A stretch of DNA of 9,496 nucleotides. Origin: Actinomycetota bacterium (GTDB taxonomy: Bacteria; Actinomycetota; Thermoleophilia; RBG-16-64-13). This document shows, in pieces, positions 6,021-9,496 of the stretch (the first letter of the stretch is position 1; every line of letters starts with the position of its first letter). The notes beneath the pieces are model-generated. The model saw only the letters and a list, made by a program, of their open reading frames with translations. It was not told the DNA's origin and searched no databases. The stretch covers positions 1 to 9,496 of the forward strand of contig PMIZ01000192.1 of NCBI GenBank assembly GCA_003157225.1, read 5' to 3'. Position numbers and translations under genes: made by a program.

Positions 6021-7480
6021 CCGAGGTTCGCGTACGTTTCGCTCCCAGCCCAACGGGCTCCCTGCATGTGGGCAGTGCTCGAACGGCGCTCTACAACTTC
6101 CTCTTCGCGAGGCACAACCACGGCACCATGGTGCTGCGCATCGAGGACACCGACCTCAAGCGCTCCACCAGCGCTCACGATGCCAGCATCATCGACGACC
6201 TGGCTTGGCTTGGCCTGCAGGCCGACGAGGGGCCGGACGTCGGGGGCCCGCACGGACCATATCGGCAGAGCGAACGGGCTGATCTCTACGAGGCGGGGGT
6301 GCAGCAGCTGTTGGCCGCCGGCTGGGCCTACCCGTGCTTCTGCCCACAAGAGCTCCTCGACGAACGCAAAGAGCAGCAACTGGCGGCGGGGCAGATGCCC
6401 AAGTACGACCGCGCCTGCTGCTCGCTTACGTCGGGCGAGATCGGGGCTCGTCTTGCCGTCGGAGAGGAAGCAGCCATCCGCTTCCGTGTGCCCCAGGGGG
6501 ACGTGACCTTCGCCGATCTCATCCACGGTCCCATCACCTTTTCCTCCGACGTGATCGGCGATTTCATCATCAAGCGGACTGATGGCGGCTACTCCTACAA
6601 CTTCGCGGTGGTGGTGGACGACGCAGGCATGGAGATAACTCATGTGATCCGCGGTGAGGACCACATCACCAACACCGCCCGGCAGATGATGCTGTTCTCC
6701 GCCCTGGGCAAATCCGCGCCCCGGTTTGGGCATCACTCGCTCATCCTGGCCCCGGACGGCAGCAAGCTCTCCAAGAGGCACGGCGCCACCTCCATCGGCG
6801 ACTTCCGGGGACTGGGATACCTGCCGGCGGCTATGGTCAACTACCTGGCACTGCTCAGCTGGCATCCGGCCGACGAGCGGGAGAAGTTCACGCTACAGGA
6901 GTTGGTCGAGGAGTTCGAGCTGGAGCGGGTGTCCAAGAGCCCGGCCATCTTCGACGTGCAGAAGCTGAACTGGCTGAACGGCCTGTACATCCGGGAGCTG
7001 CCGCCGCCGGAGCTGTGCGGGCTCATCGCGCCATTCCTGGCCGCGGCGGGCGTCGAGCTGGCGCCGGTGCAACGTGAAGTGGTGGCCGAAGCGGTGCAGG
7101 CCAACCTGGTGGTGCTGGGTGATGCCCCGCACTACGCGTCGGTGTTCGTGGAAGAAGCCGACCCCGCCACCTGCGCATACGCCGAAGCTCTGCTCACGGC
7201 TGGCGCCGACATGCTGTTCGGCTTGGCGGCGGAGGCCTTCGGCTCCATGGAGCATGAGTACCTGCCTGTCACCGAAGCCCGCAACCTGCTGCGCCGGCTG
7301 GTCGAGTCGGCCAAGGAGAAGGGCATCAAAGGCAAGGCTGTCTATCATCCGTTGCGGGTGGCGCTGAGCGGCCGCGAAGAGGGGCCGGAACTGTTCTATC
7401 TGGTCGCCGGCCTGGGCAAGAGCACCATTCTTGCGCGTCTCGAGAAGGCGGCGGCGTTTTTGGCCCGGGGAGGTTGCTGA
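6017..7480 (+). CDS. gltX: Glutamate--tRNA ligase (class I)
   Basis: GltX charges tRNA-Glu with glutamate using ATP. The 487-residue product is of normal size. The class I HIGH-type signature is PSPTGSLHVGSART (10-23), and the KMSKS-type loop is KLSKRHG (250-256). RGEDHITNTARQ lies at 212-223. A putative zinc site in the acceptor-binding region has C107, C109 and C134 with the 24-residue spacing known from E. coli GluRS; the fourth ligand is uncertain, with C135 a candidate. The C-terminal part is the helical anticodon-binding region, including KEKGIKGKAVYHPLR. The start is ATG 6017 in an ATGA overlap with ispF, preceded by a purine-rich GAGAGAG at 6001-6007. Whether the enzyme also charges tRNA-Gln (non-discriminating) cannot be decided from this window. 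Confidence 0.97.
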   Translation: MTEVRVRFAPSPTGSLHVGSARTALYNFLFARHNHGTMVLRIEDTDLKRSTSAHDASIIDDLAWLGLQADEGPDVGGPHGPYRQSERADLYEAGVQQLLAAGWAYPCFCPQELLDERKEQQLAAGQMPKYDRACCSLTSGEIGARLAVGEEAAIRFRVPQGDVTFADLIHGPITFSSDVIGDFIIKRTDGGYSYNFAVVVDDAGMEITHVIRGEDHITNTARQMMLFSALGKSAPRFGHHSLILAPDGSKLSKRHGATSIGDFRGLGYLPAAMVNYLALLSWHPADEREKFTLQELVEEFELERVSKSPAIFDVQKLNWLNGLYIRELPPPELCGLIAPFLAAAGVELAPVQREVVAEAVQANLVVLGDAPHYASVFVEEADPATCAYAEALLTAGADMLFGLAAEAFGSMEHEYLPVTEARNLLRRLVESAKEKGIKGKAVYHPLRVALSGREEGPELFYLVAGLGKSTILARLEKAAAFLARGGC

Positions 7481-7483
7481 GTC

Positions 7484-8926
7484 ATGCGTCTGTACGATTC
7501 GCTCACGCAAGAGAAGCGGGAGTTCACTCCCCGGGATCCGGGCCACGTCACCATGTACTTCTGCGGACCCACCGTCTACAACTACGTGCACGTCGGCAAT
7601 GCCCGGCCGTACGTAGTCTCCATGGTGGCCAAACGCTACTTCGAATCCCTGGGCCACTCTGTGACCCTCGCGGAGAACATCACCGACATCGACGACCGCA
7701 TCATCCTCAAGGGCATCAATGAGGAACGCCCATGGAGCGAGGTGGCCGCCCGGTTCGCGCAGGCATATCGCGACGATACCGATCGGCTTGGTCTGGGCCG
7801 TCCGGACGTGGAACCGCTGGCCACCGAGCACATCCAGGAGATCGTCGACCTCATCGCCAAGCTTGTGGAGCGCGGTCACGCCTACCAGTCGGGCCCCGAC
7901 GTGTACTTCGACGTGCGCAGCTCGGCCGGCTACGGCAAGCTGTCCAAGCAGCAGGTGGAGGAGATGCGCTCGGGGGCACGCATCCAAGTGGGCGAGGACA
8001 AGCACGACCCGCTCGACTTCGCCCTCTGGAAGGGCGCCAAGCCGGGCGAGCCGGCCTGGGACAGTCCCTGGGGCCCTGGCCGGCCGGGATGGCACATCGA
8101 GTGCTCGGCCATGAGCCTAAAGTACCTGGGGCCCGGATTCGACATCCACGGGGGAGGCCGGGATCTCATCTTCCCCCACCACGAGAACGAGGTAGCTCAG
8201 GCTGAGGGAGCCATCGACGGGCCGTTCGTCCGCTTCTGGATGCACAACGGCATGCTCAATCTCAGCGATCAGAAGATGTCCAAGAGCCTCGGCAACATCC
8301 TCACGCTCCGTGACGTGCTCGACCGGCACCGCCCCGAGGCGCTCATCGCCGTGTTCTTGGCGAGCCACTACCGCAACCCCATGGAGTTCAGCGAGGACGT
8401 GCTCGAGGAGGCGGAGCAGCAGGTGGACCGGCTGCGGAACGCCTTCCGGAAGCTGGCCGACAAGGCCGGTGAGGCAGGCGACGCCGCGCCCGGGCCTGGA
8501 GCCGCGCGCGGCTCCACAGGCGCCACCGGCACAGGGTGCGTCGCCCTCCTGGAGCATCTGGCCGCGCGCCGGCAGGCCTTCTCCGAGGCCTTGGCCGACG
8601 ACCTCAATACGGCCGCGGCTCTTGCCGAGGTTTTCGGCATCGCGCGCGAAGCGAACGGCGCCTTGGCCGGCGGTGAGCTGGACGCTCTCACGGCCGCCCG
8701 CGTCCTCGACGACATGACCCGCATGGTCCACGTCCTGGGACTGGACGCTGTAGCCAAGACCGAAGACGAGATTCCTGCCGACATCGTCGCCATGGCCGAG
8801 GAGCGCCGGCAGTGCCGTGCCGCCCGGGACTTCGCTCGTGCGGACGCCTTGCGGGCAGCCCTGACCGAGCGCGGCTACGAAGTGAGGGACGCACCTGGTG
8901 GCTTCAAGATCGTCTCCATCAGATAG
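7484..8926 (+). CDS. cysS: Cysteine--tRNA ligase (class I)
   Basis: CysS attaches cysteine to tRNA-Cys. The 480-residue product has the full set of family marks: C27 in YFCGPTVYNYVHVGN, the HIGH-type motif HVGN (36-39), WHIECSAM with C207, FPHHENE with H232 and E236, and KMSKS at 264-268. C27, C207, H232/H233 and E236 correspond to the catalytic zinc site of E. coli CysRS, offset by one or two residues. The DALR anticodon-binding helical domain follows, with DDLNTAAALAEVF. A Gly/Ala/Pro/Thr-rich stretch at about 327-352 looks like a flexible insertion at the catalytic-to-DALR boundary. It is a full-length CysRS, not the short MshC ligase of mycothiol synthesis, because the DALR and C-terminal domains are present. 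ATG 7484 lies 3 bp after gltX, with GGGGAGG at 7467-7473. The 3' end probably overlaps rlmB. Confidence 0.96.
   Translation: MRLYDSLTQEKREFTPRDPGHVTMYFCGPTVYNYVHVGNARPYVVSMVAKRYFESLGHSVTLAENITDIDDRIILKGINEERPWSEVAARFAQAYRDDTDRLGLGRPDVEPLATEHIQEIVDLIAKLVERGHAYQSGPDVYFDVRSSAGYGKLSKQQVEEMRSGARIQVGEDKHDPLDFALWKGAKPGEPAWDSPWGPGRPGWHIECSAMSLKYLGPGFDIHGGGRDLIFPHHENEVAQAEGAIDGPFVRFWMHNGMLNLSDQKMSKSLGNILTLRDVLDRHRPEALIAVFLASHYRNPMEFSEDVLEEAEQQVDRLRNAFRKLADKAGEAGDAAPGPGAARGSTGATGTGCVALLEHLAARRQAFSEALADDLNTAAALAEVFGIAREANGALAGGELDALTAARVLDDMTRMVHVLGLDAVAKTEDEIPADIVAMAEERRQCRAARDFARADALRAALTERGYEVRDAPGGFKIVSIR
8884..8889 (+). promoter_or_regulatory. Possible ribosome binding site for rlmB inside cysS
   Basis: GAGGGA lies 8 nt before GTG 8898, the only ATG, GTG or TTG in the rlmB frame between here and the conserved GRNAV motif. 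A stronger purine run, AGGAGAGG at 8944-8951, has no usual start codon at a suitable distance downstream. Confidence 0.4.
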
Positions 8927-9496
8927 ACCGACGCGCGAGCCTCAGGAGAGGTCCACCGAGACCCTCATCTACGGGCGCAACGCGGTGCGGGAAGCCCTGA
9001 GGGGTCGCAGGCGAGTGCACGCGGTCTTGCTCGCTTGCGCGGCCGGGAGCGAACTGGACCGCGAGCTGACAGCATGGTCCAACACAGCCGCCGCTGCCCG
9101 TGGAAGCCGGCCGACGCCCAAGATCGAGAGAGTGTCTCCGGCCGAGCTCACTGCCAGGCTCGGGACACCCGACCATCAGGATATCGCCGCCCTCGTCGAT
9201 CCCTATCCCTACGTCGACGAAGGCCAACTCCTGCGCACGCACACCCTGCTGATCGCTCTAGACCAGATTCAAGACCCACACAACCTGGGGGCGATCATCC
9301 GCACCGCCGAGGGAGCGGGCGCTGGAGTGCTCATTACTCGGCATCGTGCGGCCGACGTGACCGCGGCGGTGGTCAAGGCATCTGCCGGAGCCACCGAGCA
9401 TGCGCTCGTGTCCCGGGTGAGAAACCTGGCGGACTTTCTTTCGGGGGCGAAGAAGGCAGGCTTCTGGATCTACGGCTCCGCGGCCGACGCCGAGGA
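8898..9496 (+). CDS. rlmB: TrmH/SpoU-family 23S rRNA 2'-O-methyltransferase, RlmB-like (3' truncated by window)
   Basis: RlmB uses S-adenosylmethionine to 2'-O-methylate a conserved guanosine in the peptidyl-transferase region of 23S rRNA (G2251 in E. coli). About 199 codons are visible and the frame stays open to the window edge. The N-terminal substrate-binding subdomain begins TLIYGRNAVREAL (from residue 22). The SPOUT catalytic domain starts near residue 118 with LDQIQDPHNLGAIIRTAEG (121-139), followed by KASAGATEHALVSRV. The later SAM-binding motifs lie beyond the window. The start is uncertain: GTG 8898 gives an Arg/Ser/Pro-rich leader of about 20 residues and overlaps cysS by 29 bp. 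No other usual start precedes the conserved domain. Being next to cysS matches both actinobacterial and Firmicutes order. The paralogous TrmH or TsnR-type enzymes are alternatives, but context and motif favour RlmB. Confidence 0.88.
   Translation, partial: MASRSSPSDRPTREPQERSTETLIYGRNAVREALRGRRRVHAVLLACAAGSELDRELTAWSNTAAAARGSRPTPKIERVSPAELTARLGTPDHQDIAALVDPYPYVDEGQLLRTHTLLIALDQIQDPHNLGAIIRTAEGAGAGVLITRHRAADVTAAVVKASAGATEHALVSRVRNLADFLSGAKKAGFWIYGSAADAE

Noticed and set aside
5633..6865. Minus-strand frame of 410 codons opposite ispF and gltX, and a similar one (400 codons) at 6893-8095
   Set aside because: Both lie fully opposite conserved genes and show no domain or motif; treated as shadow frames.

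Overview
This is a GC-rich bacterial chromosome segment in which every gene lies on the plus strand. It carries a conserved housekeeping cluster, in this order: clpC (3' end only), radA, disA, carD, a membrane PIN/TRAM protein, ispD, ispF, gltX, cysS and rlmB (5' part only). The order resembles the B. subtilis clpC-radA-disA-yacL-ispD-ispF-gltX-cysE-cysS-mrnC-rlmB region. It differs by having carD between disA and the PIN/TRAM gene, and by lacking cysE and mrnC. The strong G/C bias, frequent GTG/TTG starts and the carD-ispD-ispF-cysS-rlmB linkage (also known from mycobacteria) suggest an actinobacterium, perhaps a deep-branching one such as Thermoleophilia or Rubrobacteria. A high-GC Firmicute is not excluded. 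This placement is inference.

Layout: positions 1-523 hold the C-terminal end of ClpC. Positions 524-764 are the only sizeable non-coding stretch. Most of it (523-696) is an unusual palindromic element with 17-bp inverted ends and a perfect 11-bp internal hairpin flanked by 9-bp direct repeats. From 765 to the end the genes form one tightly packed, apparently co-transcribed array: radA/disA overlap by 32 bp, disA/carD by 1 bp, ispD/ispF and ispF/gltX by 4 bp, and cysS/rlmB by about 29 bp. The remaining gaps are 3 bp (carD to PIN/TRAM), 28 bp (PIN/TRAM to ispD) and 3 bp (gltX to cysS). I see no convincing promoter or Rho-independent terminator inside the array.

The genes cover proteolysis (ClpC), DNA repair and recombination (RadA), c-di-AMP synthesis linked to DNA integrity (DisA), RNA polymerase promoter-complex stabilisation (CarD), a probable membrane-anchored RNase-like protein, two steps of the MEP isoprenoid pathway (IspD, IspF), two aminoacyl-tRNA synthetases (GltX, CysS) and a 23S rRNA 2'-O-methyltransferase (RlmB). 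All intact genes have family-typical lengths and their key motifs. Protein content is therefore ordinary; the clpC-radA intergenic element is the one piece of sequence that known features do not explain.
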